Assembly (NCBI GenBank): GCA_902475545.1 | Contig: CABRZP010000004.1 | Span: 62,001 to 126,000, forward strand | Origin: an uncultured bacterium | GTDB taxonomy: Bacteria; Cyanobacteriota; Vampirovibrionia; Gastranaerophilales; Gastranaerophilaceae | Direction of reading: 5' to 3' | DNA length: 64,000 nt | Part shown: one piece after another, positions 43,566 to 51,658 of the stretch | How the letters are laid out: each line of letters starts with the position of its first letter | Numbering within the stretch: position 1 is the stretch's first letter | Notes under the pieces: generated by a model | Databases searched by the model: none | The model's input: only the letters and a program-made list of their open reading frames with translations | What the model was told of the DNA's origin: nothing | Program-made: the position numbers and the translations under genes

Positions 43566-46253
43566 TTATTTTGATTTTTTAGCTGTAGGGTAATAATCTC
43601 TTACAATACCTTCAAATGCATCTAGATAGATTTGTTTCATATCTGACATAATAGGGTATGCAGGGTTAGCACCTGTACATTGATCGTCGAATGCTAGTTC
43701 AACCATTTCATCTAATTTAGCGTTGAATTGTTCTTCTGTTACGCCAAAGTCTTTGATTGAATTTGGAAGATTGATAGATTTCATTAATTTATCAATTGCT
43801 TCAATTAACAATTCAACTTTTTCATCATCATTCTTACCGCCCAATCCTAATTCGTCAGCAATTTGACCGTATTTAGTCTTAGCATTAGGGAATTTGTATT
43901 GAGGGAAGATTGCTTGTTTTTTAGGTGCATCAACAGCGTTATATTTGATAACCTGTCTGATTAAAAGTGCGTTAGCAACACCGTGAGGTACGTTGAACAT
44001 AGCACCTAATTTGTGAGCCATAGAGTGGCATAATCCTAAGAAAGAGTTAGCAAATGCCATACCTGCGATTGTTGCAGCATAGTGCATTTTTTCTCTTGCG
44101 ATAGGATCGTTAGCACCTTCAGACCAAGATCTTTCAAGGTATCTGAATACAAGTTTTGATGCTTCCAAAGCGTTAGAATTTGTGAAGTTTGTAGCCATAC
44201 AAGAAACATAAGCTTCAATTGCGTGAACAAGAGCGTCAATACCTGATGCAGCGGTTAAACCTTTTGGCATACCGTCAACAAAGTTAGGGTCAACAATTGC
44301 CATATTAGGTGTTAAGGCGTAATCAGCGATTGCGTATTTAACGTGAGTTTCGTCATCAGTGATGATTGCAAATGGTGTAACTTCTGAACCTGTACCTGAA
44401 GTTGTAGGAATAGCAACCATTGTAGCTTTCTTACCTAAGTCAGGAATTCTGCAAATTCTTTTTCTGATATCCATGAATCTCATTGCAATATCTTCAAAGT
44501 TTGTATCAGGTTGTTCGTATAATAACCACATAATTTTAGCAGCATCCATAGGAGATCCGCCACCTAATGAGATGATTACATCTGGTTCATAAGGTCTGAT
44601 GATTTCCATAGCTTGATTAATAGTTGAAAGTGTTGGATCCGGTTTAACATCAAAGAAGATTTGGTGGTCAATACCGATTTCATCCAATACGTTAACAATA
44701 CTATCAACTGCACCTGAATTGAATAAAAATCTGTCTGTTACGATGAACGCACGTTTTTTACCTTCAAGTTCACGAAGAGCTAAATCAACAGCGCCTCTTT
44801 TGAAGTAAACTTTAGGTGGAACCTTAAACCATAGCATGTTTTCTCTCCTTTCAGCAACTGTTTTGTAGTTCAATAAGTTTTCAACACCGATATTACCTGA
44901 TATAGCGTTTTTACCCCAAGAACCGCATCCTAAAGAAAGTGACGGTTCAAGTTTGAAGTTGAACAAATCACCGATACCGCCTTGAGCAGATGGTGAATTG
45001 ATTAATACACGGCAAGCAGGCATTTTTTCAGCAAATATGTTAACTCTTTCTTGACTACGTGTATCAGTGTAAAGGTCTGCAGTGTGACCGGCTCCGCCTT
45101 TTGATACTAATTCATAAGTCATTTCAGTTGCTTCTGCAAAATCTTTTGCTCTGTACATTGTTAAGATTGGTGATAATTTTTCTCTTGAGAATGGATCTTC
45201 CCAATCAACAGATGGTCTTTCAGCTAAAAGAAGTTTAGCAGTTTCAGGAACTTCAAATCCTGAAAGTTCAGCAATTTTATGAGCTGATTGACCAACGATA
45301 GCCGGATGAGCTGTTCCACGTTTTGGATCGATGAATGGAAGGTCAATCATTTTCTTTTCTTCAGCAGAGTTTAGTAAATAAGCTCCTCTGTAGATGAATT
45401 CTTTTTTAACTTCTTCATATACACTGTCAACAACAACAACTGATTGTTCAGAAGCACAAATCATACCATTGTCAAATGTTTTTGACATAATAATTGAAGA
45501 AACAGCCATTTTGATGTCAGCAGTTTCATCAATAACTGCAGCAGCGTTACCAGGACCTACACCTAAAGCTGGGTTACCTGATGAATATGCAGCAGTAACC
45601 ATTCCTGGACCACCTGTAGCTAAAATGCAAGCTATAGAATGGTGTTTCATTAATTGGCTAGAAAGATCAATTGACGGAACATCAATCCATCCGATAATAT
45701 CTTCCGGAGCACCGGCTTTAACTGCAGCTTCTAAAACGATTTTTGCTGCTGCAATTGTTGAATCTTTTGCTCTAGGGTGTGGTGAAAAGATGATAGCATT
45801 TCTTGTTTTTAATGCGATCAAAGATTTGAATATTGCAGTTGAAGTAGGGTTTGTAGTTGGTACGATACCTGCAATTACACCAAGAGGTTCAGCAACAGTT
45901 TTTGTTCCGTTAGCTCTGTCTTCTTTGATAATTCCGCATGTTTTTGCATGTTTATGTTTGTTGTAAATGTATTCTGATGCAAAATGGTTTTTGATAATTT
46001 TATCTTCTAAAATTCCCATACCAGTTTCTTCAACTGCCATTCTTGCAAGAGGAATACGAGCTTTATCTGCTGCTGTTGCAGCTGCTTTAAAAATTTTATC
46101 AACTTGTTCTTGAGAGAAAGTTGAATAAAGTTTTTGAGCTTTTGAAACTCTTTCAATTAGAAGTTCTAATTGTTCTGCGTTGTCAACAAGACCAGACTTT
46201 GCATTTAAAGTCTCTTCAAGTTTTTCAACATTCTTTTTGCTTTTTGTTGTCAT
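43566..46253 (-). CDS. adhE: Bifunctional acetaldehyde-CoA / alcohol dehydrogenase
   Basis: A key fermentation enzyme that reduces acetyl-CoA to acetaldehyde and then to ethanol, reoxidising two NADH. The 895-aa protein joins an aldehyde dehydrogenase domain (about residues 20-450, with GIVPTTNPTSTAIF and catalytic Cys in NGMICASEQS) to an iron alcohol dehydrogenase domain (about 465-890). The latter has GGGSPMDAAK, SGTGSEVTPFA and the iron-ligand block GLCHSMAHKLGAMFNVPHG. Such enzymes form spirosome filaments. AAAGGAG precedes the ATG, and a Rex-type operator lies 67 nt upstream. This points to an anaerobic, fermentative lifestyle. Confidence 0.97.
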   Translation of the reverse strand: MTTKSKKNVEKLEETLNAKSGLVDNAEQLELLIERVSKAQKLYSTFSQEQVDKIFKAAATAADKARIPLARMAVEETGMGILEDKIIKNHFASEYIYNKHKHAKTCGIIKEDRANGTKTVAEPLGVIAGIVPTTNPTSTAIFKSLIALKTRNAIIFSPHPRAKDSTIAAAKIVLEAAVKAGAPEDIIGWIDVPSIDLSSQLMKHHSIACILATGGPGMVTAAYSSGNPALGVGPGNAAAVIDETADIKMAVSSIIMSKTFDNGMICASEQSVVVVDSVYEEVKKEFIYRGAYLLNSAEEKKMIDLPFIDPKRGTAHPAIVGQSAHKIAELSGFEVPETAKLLLAERPSVDWEDPFSREKLSPILTMYRAKDFAEATEMTYELVSKGGAGHTADLYTDTRSQERVNIFAEKMPACRVLINSPSAQGGIGDLFNFKLEPSLSLGCGSWGKNAISGNIGVENLLNYKTVAERRENMLWFKVPPKVYFKRGAVDLALRELEGKKRAFIVTDRFLFNSGAVDSIVNVLDEIGIDHQIFFDVKPDPTLSTINQAMEIIRPYEPDVIISLGGGSPMDAAKIMWLLYEQPDTNFEDIAMRFMDIRKRICRIPDLGKKATMVAIPTTSGTGSEVTPFAIITDDETHVKYAIADYALTPNMAIVDPNFVDGMPKGLTAASGIDALVHAIEAYVSCMATNFTNSNALEASKLVFRYLERSWSEGANDPIAREKMHYAATIAGMAFANSFLGLCHSMAHKLGAMFNVPHGVANALLIRQVIKYNAVDAPKKQAIFPQYKFPNAKTKYGQIADELGLGGKNDDEKVELLIEAIDKLMKSINLPNSIKDFGVTEEQFNAKLDEMVELAFDDQCTGANPAYPIMSDMKQIYLDAFEGIVRDYYPTAKKSK

Positions 46254-46320
46254 ATTTTGTCTCCTTTTTATAACACAGCATTCTATATATTATTAATATT
46301 AAAATGTTTGCATATCTAAT

Positions 46321-46338
46321 TTGTGATTTTTATCACAA
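46321..46338. promoter_or_regulatory. Rex-like operator of adhE
   Basis: TTGTGATTTTTATCACAA, a perfect palindrome with 6-bp outer arms TTGTGA and TCACAA. It matches the redox-sensing repressor Rex consensus, and adhE is a classic Rex target. The half-sites TGTGA-N6-TCACA also fit CRP/FNR-family regulators. The placement upstream of adhE favours Rex. Confidence 0.65.
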
Positions 46339-46439
46339 TTACATTTTACTGTAAAGTTAATTAAAAATCAAGTGTAGGTATTACAATCTTTATGTTTTCT
46401 TTATTTTATTTATAATAGGTGGAAATTGCAATTATTGTG

Positions 46440-46870
46440 CTTTATTGAGAGGCGTTTTAATTGCTGCGATTTCTGTTAGTAATTAATTTGCAGCATGACT
46501 TTTCAGGTACAGGATTATGTGCCAAATAGTACTATTTGGATTGCATGCACTCATACCTTCGCACTTTGCGGGACTCCGCTGTCGCTTCGCCCTACGCAAA
46601 ATTCGCAAAAAAAGAGCCTCAAAGAGGCTCGTTGGAATTAAGAATAGCTGGAAGTATGAAAAAGATTAATTTTATTAAACGATGTATATATATTTAATAC
46701 AATTGTACAGATGAGTAATTTATATTATCTTATTAGGCTATCTTTTTCTTTTGATTTGAAAAATTTCAAATTTACTACGTGGGTAGAATTCAGGAATAAG
46801 TGTATTTTTCGCACTTTATGCTAAAATATGCATAAAATCTATATTCTTAGACAGTTAATAAAAGTTTACA
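46440..46870. other. Long non-coding intergenic stretch
   Basis: About 430 bases without a supported gene. Contents: a perfect 18-bp palindrome CCAAATAGTACTATTTGG (46522-46539); a GC-rich patch (46558-46608) with TTCGCACTTTGCG and CTGTCGCTTCGCCCTACGC, atypical for this AT-rich genome; and a small hairpin GAGCCTC-AAA-GAGGCTC (46614-46630). AT-rich sequence follows. It resembles a decayed or dispersed intergenic element; no RNA gene is recognised. Confidence 0.5.
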
Positions 46871-46877
46871 ATAGGGG

Positions 46878-46906
46878 TTGACAAATAAAAGTTCATCGTG
46901 TATAGT
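46878..46906 (+). promoter_or_regulatory. Near-consensus sigma-70 promoter
   Basis: TTGACA (46878-46883), 17-nt spacer, TATAGT (46901-46906). It drives the small gene at 46962. Predicted start is near 46913, just before the inverted repeat 46922-46940. Confidence 0.85.
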
Positions 46907-46921
46907 AAAAATTGTTAGATG

Positions 46922-46940
46922 AAGTGTTAATTGAACACTT
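46922..46940. promoter_or_regulatory. Inverted repeat at transcript start
   Basis: AAGTGTT (46922-46928), AATTG, AACACTT (46934-46940). It is positioned just downstream of the promoter, where a repressor would block transcription; it could also form a 5'-end hairpin that stabilises the mRNA. Confidence 0.5.
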
Positions 46941-46961
46941 AATAACGAAAGGAGATTAGAA

Positions 46962-47255
46962 ATGATTACTATAAATCCTGTAAACTTTAATAATAAAAAA
47001 TATATTACTTTCGGCGAAGGTAATTTAAATAATGTTAATTCAAAAGTTGGTTTGATGGCTTTAGACAAAAAACCTAATGCAAAAATCAATTTTGAAAAAG
47101 ATATGTATATAACTAAACAGGCTGATTCTGTTCAGTCTAATCCAATTAAAGCTATTGGATATAATATTGTTAAGGCTTATAATATACTATGCACACCTAA
47201 AAGACATGCAAATAAAACCGAATCAAAATACATTCACATTCCATATATGGCATAG
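46962..47255 (+). CDS. Small hypothetical protein with N-terminal YITFGEGN motif
   Basis: A 97-aa protein with a strong ribosome site (AAAGGAG) and near-consensus promoter. The N-terminus is MITINPVNFNNKKYITFGEGN, an Asn-rich head followed by a short hydrophobic/aromatic-Gly motif. It resembles the heads of the proteins at 1265, 5265, 29398 and 62872. The remainder is basic and polar (PTKxP-like KTESKYIHIPYMA end). No signal peptide or known domain is seen. Its strong expression signals argue that it is real. Confidence 0.7.
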   Translation: MITINPVNFNNKKYITFGEGNLNNVNSKVGLMALDKKPNAKINFEKDMYITKQADSVQSNPIKAIGYNIVKAYNILCTPKRHANKTESKYIHIPYMA

Positions 47256-47302
47256 TGAATTTTTACCAAATGAAATAGACTTAACTCTTTATTTACCCCG
47301 AT

Positions 47303-47342
47303 ATAACCGAAACAATTACCCCAATTGCGGAGGTTATTTTTT
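47303..47342 (+). terminator. Probable terminator
   Basis: ATAACC (47303-47308) pairs with GGTTAT (47332-47337), with an inner CAATT / AATTG stem and an internal loop, followed by six T. Confidence 0.6.
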
Positions 47343-47352
47343 AGAAAATTGT

Positions 47353-47384
47353 AATATCCTTTCTTTATATAAAGAAAGGATATT
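47353..47384. promoter_or_regulatory. Perfect 32-base palindrome covering the ribosome site of the rhodanese gene
   Basis: AATATCCTTTCTTTAT and its exact reverse complement, with no spacer. The right arm contains AAAGGA (47375-47380), the ribosome site of the gene starting at 47388. If folded in mRNA the site would be sequestered; as DNA it is a strong operator candidate. Confidence 0.65.
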
Positions 47385-47387
47385 ATT

Positions 47388-47777
47388 ATGAGTGAGAAAA
47401 TTAAAGAATTACGTAAAAACACCAAAGAGGCACAGGAATTTTTTAATAAAAGATTAGCTTATACTCTTGGACCGGTTGAGTTGAAGAATTTTATTGAAAA
47501 AGGTGGTGTTCGTGTAGTTGATGTGCGTGCGGAATCAGATTACCAGACAGCCCATATTCCCGGAGCTATTTCTATACCTAAAGATGAACTGGGTGAAAAC
47601 CTTGATAAGTTATCAAAAGATGAGGTAACTATTGTGTATTGCTATAATCAGCAGTGTCATCTTGGAGATAATGCCTGTCTTATTCTTGCAGAATATGATT
47701 ATCCAACAATGCTCTTAGAAGGTGGTTTTGATGTTTGGGTAAATGATTTTCGTTTTGCAACTGTATCAGATGTTTAG
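47388..47777 (+). CDS. Rhodanese-like domain protein
   Basis: A 129-aa single-domain rhodanese homology protein: VRVVDVRAESDYQTAHIPGAISIP (residues about 40-63), the active-site loop VYCYNQQCHLG with Cys near residue 85, and LLEGGFDVWVNDF. Such proteins carry a persulfide on the active cysteine or act as sulfur carriers. The loop differs from the usual CxxGxR, so transferase activity is uncertain. The ribosome site lies in a perfect 32-base palindrome. Confidence 0.85.
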   Translation: MSEKIKELRKNTKEAQEFFNKRLAYTLGPVELKNFIEKGGVRVVDVRAESDYQTAHIPGAISIPKDELGENLDKLSKDEVTIVYCYNQQCHLGDNACLILAEYDYPTMLLEGGFDVWVNDFRFATVSDV

Positions 47778-47797
47778 AATTAACTGTTTAATTTATG

Positions 47798-47828
47798 ATA
47801 AGCGGTATAATTATACCGCTTATTTTAT
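47798..47828 (+). terminator. Rho-independent terminator
   Basis: ATAAGCGGTATAA (47798-47810) pairs perfectly with TTATACCGCTTAT (47811-47823), followed by TTTATAG. Confidence 0.75.
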
Positions 47829-47918
47829 AGTGAGGCTTTGGCAGTTTTGACATTTATATATGTTTGTAATATTCTTGTCATACATTGTAATTTTTTATTA
47901 CATTTCGGAATTATGCTT

Positions 47919-49109
47919 ATGAGAAAGAAAATCCTTACTTTTAGTATTATTTCAGGGCTTTTATTGAGTTCTTGTATATTTACGTCTGCATTTGGTGCTG
48001 AAAAGTTAACTCGAAAACAGAAAAAAGAAGCGATTCTTTTAGATGCGGCATCTATCTTTCTTGAAGATAAGCAATATGATGCAGCAATAGAATATTATAA
48101 TGAAGTTATAGAATTAAATCCTTATAATGCTGAAGCTTATTCCAAAAGAGGAAATTCTAAATATTTGCAGGGTAAATATAAAGAAGCAATAAAGGATTAT
48201 ACAAGAGCTTTAGAAATTGATCCGGCACTGGAAAATACTCATTACAACAGAGGTATAGCTAAATCTAATTTCCAAGTTTATGATGAGGTAGTTGAGGATT
48301 ATACTAAAGAATTAGAGTTAAATCCTAAAAATATAAATGCATATTTGAACAGAGGTACTACAGAGGTTCTTCGGGGTAAGTATGATGAAGCAATAGCAGA
48401 CTTTACAAAAGTTTTAGAGCTTGATACTAAGAATAAAATTGCTTATTATAACCGAGGTTTGGCTAAACGTTATAAGAAAGATTATTCCGGTGCAATTTCT
48501 GATTATTCGAAAGTAATTGAAATTGATAATGATAATGCTGATGCTTATAATAATAGAGGGGTTGCAAAATATTACCTCAAAGATTATTCCGGAGCAATTG
48601 CTGATTATACCAAGGTTTTAGAATTGGATAATACTTTCAAAAGAACATATTATAACCGAGGTCTTGCCAAACTTGGCTTAAATAAATACGAAGATGCTAT
48701 TTTAGATTTTACAAAAGAAATTGAAATTAATCCAAAGAATGATAGAGCATATTATGATAGAGGGTTTGCTGAAAATAAGCTTGCTCATTATGTTTCTGCA
48801 ATCGATGATTATACAAAAGCTATAGAATTAAATCCAAATGTTGCTGAATATTTTTCTACTCGTGGTGAAATAATTTATCGTACAGGCGGTGATTTGAATT
48901 CAGCTTTAGAAGATTTGAATAAATCAATTAAAATTAATGAAAAAGATGTTGAAAATTATCTTACAAGAGCAATGATTTATTGTAAATTGAATCAATATCT
49001 ACCTGCTATTGATGATTTGAATATTGTAATAAAAATGGAACCTGAAAATACTCAGGCTTATGATTTGCGTTCATTTGCAATTAAATCTATGAATGCTGTT
49101 TCTCAATAA
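47919..49109 (+). CDS. Exported TPR-repeat protein
   Basis: The start is set at ATG 47919 (MRKKILTFS); an ATG two codons upstream is equally possible and a 25-residue longer form is not. The 396-aa product has a signal peptide with either a lipobox (LLLSSC) or a signal peptidase I site (SAFGA). About ten tandem 34-residue TPR units follow, for example AYYNRGLAKRYKKDYSGAI and AYNNRGVAKYYLKDYSGAI. The regular YNRG/DYTKALEL pattern suggests a superhelical protein-binding scaffold outside the cytoplasm. Binding partner unknown. Confidence 0.87.
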   Translation: MRKKILTFSIISGLLLSSCIFTSAFGAEKLTRKQKKEAILLDAASIFLEDKQYDAAIEYYNEVIELNPYNAEAYSKRGNSKYLQGKYKEAIKDYTRALEIDPALENTHYNRGIAKSNFQVYDEVVEDYTKELELNPKNINAYLNRGTTEVLRGKYDEAIADFTKVLELDTKNKIAYYNRGLAKRYKKDYSGAISDYSKVIEIDNDNADAYNNRGVAKYYLKDYSGAIADYTKVLELDNTFKRTYYNRGLAKLGLNKYEDAILDFTKEIEINPKNDRAYYDRGFAENKLAHYVSAIDDYTKAIELNPNVAEYFSTRGEIIYRTGGDLNSALEDLNKSIKINEKDVENYLTRAMIYCKLNQYLPAIDDLNIVIKMEPENTQAYDLRSFAIKSMNAVSQ

Positions 49110-49187
49110 AAATAGAATTCCACCATTTGTACGGGGTTCATAAAAAGTTCCGGTGGTATAATTATCCTTAAAAAAGGAGAGTGTTAT

Positions 49188-50585
49188 ATGGAATTTAAAA
49201 TTGTAGAAAACACAAAAGATGTTGTTTGTGATGTGTTAATCATTAATAAATTCGAGGGAAAAAATACTTCAAATCCATTGGTTAACAGATTTGCTCCGGA
49301 AAGTTTTACCGGTAAATCCGGACAAATGTTTGTAATTCATACCCAAAAAGAATATCCTGCCGAACAAATAATTGCTGTAGGTTTTGGTGATGAAGCTAAG
49401 TTGAATAATGATATTATTCGAGAAAATGTTGCAAAAGTAGTGAGAAAATGTGCTGAATTGAATGCAAAAAATATTGCATTTGATTTTGATATTGATGAAT
49501 GCTTTGGAATGCCGCTTGTGTTAGGTGCATCTATTGCAAATTATCACTTTGATAAATATAAAAATAAAAAAGGACATAGAATTTCTGAGGTTTATTTATC
49601 AGGCGTTTCTACTGATTCGATTGAAGTGGCAAAGGTTGTGGCTGATTCAATGAAACTTGCCAGAAATCTTGCTAATGAACCTGCAGCTTTTGCTACACCA
49701 TCAAAGCTTGCTGAAATTGCTCAAGGTTTAGAAGGTATTGAAACTCTTGTTTATGACGAAGATAAAATCAGAGAGTTTGGAATGAATGCATATTTGGCTG
49801 TAGGTCAAGGTAGTGTGCAGCCGCCTAAATTTATTCACATGAAATATATTCCGCAAAATCCTAAAAAACGTATTGCAATTATAGGTAAAGGTTTATGTTT
49901 TGACAGCGGCGGATTGGATATAAAACCTGCAGCTTCAATGCTTAACATGAAAGATGATATGTCAGGTTCAGCATGTGTTATTGCTGTAATGAAAGCATTA
50001 CCAAAACTTTGTCCTGATGTAGAAGTACATGGGATTATTGCGGCATGTGAAAATATGCCTTCAGGAAGCTCTTATAAACCTGGTGATATTTTAACCGCTA
50101 AAAACGGTAAAACAATTGAGGTAGATAATACAGATGCAGAAGGTCGTTTAACTCTTGCTGATGCTTTGTGTTATGCATGCGAACTTGAGGTTGATGAAGT
50201 TGTAGATATTGCAACTCTTACAGGTGCCTGCATGGTAGCATTAGGTTCTGCAGCTTCCGGTATTATGGGTAATAATGATGATTTTGTAAAAGATATTATT
50301 GAGACAGGTAAATATGTTGGTGAAAAATTCTGGCAATTACCAATGTGGCAAGAATATCGTGATAATATGAACAGTGATGTTGCCGATATGAAAAATACAG
50401 GTACAAGATATGGCGGAGCCTCTGCTGCCGGCATGTTCTTAAAAGAATTTGTAACTGATAATGTTAAATGGGCACATTTAGATGTTGCCGGTACTGCATT
50501 TTTGGATAAACCTCAAAAAGAATTTGGTAAAGGTGCGACAGGTGCAGGTGTGAGAACTTTGTTGAATTATATTATTGCTCAATAG
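49188..50585 (+). CDS. pepA: Leucyl aminopeptidase, M17 family
   Basis: A cytoplasmic metallo-aminopeptidase that forms hexamers with two metal ions per active site. The 465-aa protein has ANEPAAFATPSKLAEIA, GKGLCFDSGGLDIKPA, KDDMSGSACVIAV, CENMPSGSSYKPGDI and the family signature NTDAEGRLTLADAL, with the metal ligands in place. The N-terminal 150 residues form the typical less conserved domain. AAAAGGAG precedes the ATG. Single gene with a strong terminator. Confidence 0.96.
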   Translation: MEFKIVENTKDVVCDVLIINKFEGKNTSNPLVNRFAPESFTGKSGQMFVIHTQKEYPAEQIIAVGFGDEAKLNNDIIRENVAKVVRKCAELNAKNIAFDFDIDECFGMPLVLGASIANYHFDKYKNKKGHRISEVYLSGVSTDSIEVAKVVADSMKLARNLANEPAAFATPSKLAEIAQGLEGIETLVYDEDKIREFGMNAYLAVGQGSVQPPKFIHMKYIPQNPKKRIAIIGKGLCFDSGGLDIKPAASMLNMKDDMSGSACVIAVMKALPKLCPDVEVHGIIAACENMPSGSSYKPGDILTAKNGKTIEVDNTDAEGRLTLADALCYACELEVDEVVDIATLTGACMVALGSAASGIMGNNDDFVKDIIETGKYVGEKFWQLPMWQEYRDNMNSDVADMKNTGTRYGGASAAGMFLKEFVTDNVKWAHLDVAGTAFLDKPQKEFGKGATGAGVRTLLNYIIAQ

Positions 50586-50609
50586 AGATACTAATTTGAA
50601 TAATTAGAC

Positions 50610-50641
50610 AAAAGGATTGGTCATAGTACCAATCCTTTTTT
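50610..50641 (+). terminator. Rho-independent terminator of pepA
   Basis: AAAAGGATTGGT (50610-50621) pairs perfectly with ACCAATCCTTTT (50628-50639), followed by T. Confidence 0.9.
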
Positions 50642-50652
50642 GTATTGAGAAA

Positions 50653-50681
50653 TTGCATTTTGACTATTTGTAAGGTATAAT
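50653..50681 (+). promoter_or_regulatory. Sigma-70 promoter upstream of G10 tract and prepilin
   Basis: TTGCAT (50653-50658), 17-nt spacer, TATAAT (50676-50681). Predicted start is near 50688; it is followed by AGGAGG (50696-50701) and ATG 50713. Confidence 0.7.
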
Positions 50682-50743
50682 TCTAAAAGTTAAACAGGAG
50701 GTATGATCATATATGGTAAGATGTAGATATAGCAGCAATTCCC

Positions 50744-50753
50744 GGGGGGGGGG
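50744..50753 (+). repeat. Homopolymeric G10 tract, candidate phase-variation switch
   Basis: Ten G in a genome of very low GC. It lies between a promoter, ribosome site and ATG (50713) on one side and a prepilin frame on the other. With 10 G the upstream frame stops at 50761-50763 (TAA). With 8 or 11 G it would continue into the prepilin frame. See the prepilin entry. Confidence 0.75.
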
Positions 50754-50867
50754 TACCTTTTAAAGCTTGATATTATTGGCTTTCGGTATACTTTAAAAAG
50801 TATAATAAAAAAGATTAATAATTCTTACCGCAAATACAATCCTGCATTTACTCTGTCTGAAGGTGCT

Positions 50868-51587
50868 ATGCACCTAACTTCGCTACCAATTGCCACGAGA
50901 TTTGGTTTTACATTAGCAGAAGTTCTAATCACCCTTTGTGTAATTGGTGTTGTGTCAGCAATGACAATTCCGACAATGATTACAAATTATCAAAAACGTG
51001 AGACTGTTACACGTTTAAAGTCTGCTTATGCTCAATTACAACAGGCTATAAAACTTTCAGAAAGTGATAATGATGAATTAGGCGGTTGGGATTTAACAAC
51101 GGGAGATTGGTTTGATAGATATATTGCACCATATTTAAAAGTAACTAAAATTGAATTTAAAGATCTTAGTGATATTAAGTCAATTCCTTATAAGCAAATT
51201 TCAGGATCTCGAGAAACAGGACTAGCTCTTCTTAGACCTGGATTTGGAGGAAGTAATGTATATACGTTATTAAATGGTATTGATATAATTGCAGCAAATG
51301 AAAAAAATAAAGGATTGATAGTCGATATAAATGGTGTAAATTCAAAACCAAATCAATTTGGTAAAGATACATTTTATTTGGTATTATATACTGATTTTGG
51401 TTTGACATTTATGGGTATGCGTTCAACAAATGAGTGTAAACCACCTGTTGAAGGTAATCCCGGTAGAAATTATCTTAAGAATACAAATTGTTTGAGTTAT
51501 TTTTGTAATAACCGAGGACGTGGTATGTGGTGCGGAGCTCTTATTCTGACTGACAGTTGGACAATTAGTAAAGATTATCCGTGGTAG
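50868..51587 (+). CDS. Type IV prepilin / pseudopilin-like protein, possibly phase-variable, with ISKDYPW tail
   Basis: From ATG 50868 the product is 239 aa: MHLTSLPIATRFG, then the prepilin helix FTLAEVLITLCVIGVVSAM and a Cys-containing C-terminal domain ending DSWTISKDYPW. The prepilin at 22761 shares RFGFTLAEVLITL and the last seven residues. The frame is also open upstream to 50733 and encodes YRKYNPAFTLSEGA, a second FTLxE motif, but has no usual start codon there. AGGAGG (50696-50701) serves ATG 50713, in another frame across the G10 tract. The true gene may thus begin at 50713 and be OFF in this sequence. Confidence 0.85.
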   Translation: MHLTSLPIATRFGFTLAEVLITLCVIGVVSAMTIPTMITNYQKRETVTRLKSAYAQLQQAIKLSESDNDELGGWDLTTGDWFDRYIAPYLKVTKIEFKDLSDIKSIPYKQISGSRETGLALLRPGFGGSNVYTLLNGIDIIAANEKNKGLIVDINGVNSKPNQFGKDTFYLVLYTDFGLTFMGMRSTNECKPPVEGNPGRNYLKNTNCLSYFCNNRGRGMWCGALILTDSWTISKDYPW

Positions 51588-51658
51588 TTTATTTACTAGC
51601 AAATTTTATTTTTTTGAGTTTTATAAATTTTAGAATAATAAAATTTCAGGAGTAAAAT

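Noticed and set aside
45394..45966. 190-codon open frame antisense to adhE
   Set aside because: Shadow of the conserved adhE aldehyde dehydrogenase domain; no start signal or recognisable product.
46321..46338. CRP (cAMP receptor) site interpretation
   Set aside because: TGTGA-N6-TCACA fits CRP too, but the outer TT/AA, the adhE target and the anaerobic context favour Rex. Not fully excluded.
47155..47391. 78-codon open frame overlapping the end of the 46962 gene
   Set aside because: It has no ribosome site and runs through the terminator and the 32-base palindrome; base use is non-coding.
50740..50770. CCCGGG, GGTACC and AAGCTT close together, resembling a cloning polylinker
   Set aside because: Flanks are normal AT-rich host DNA, the order is not a known vector site, and the frames fit a prepilin leader. 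A homopolymer count error in the assembly remains possible.
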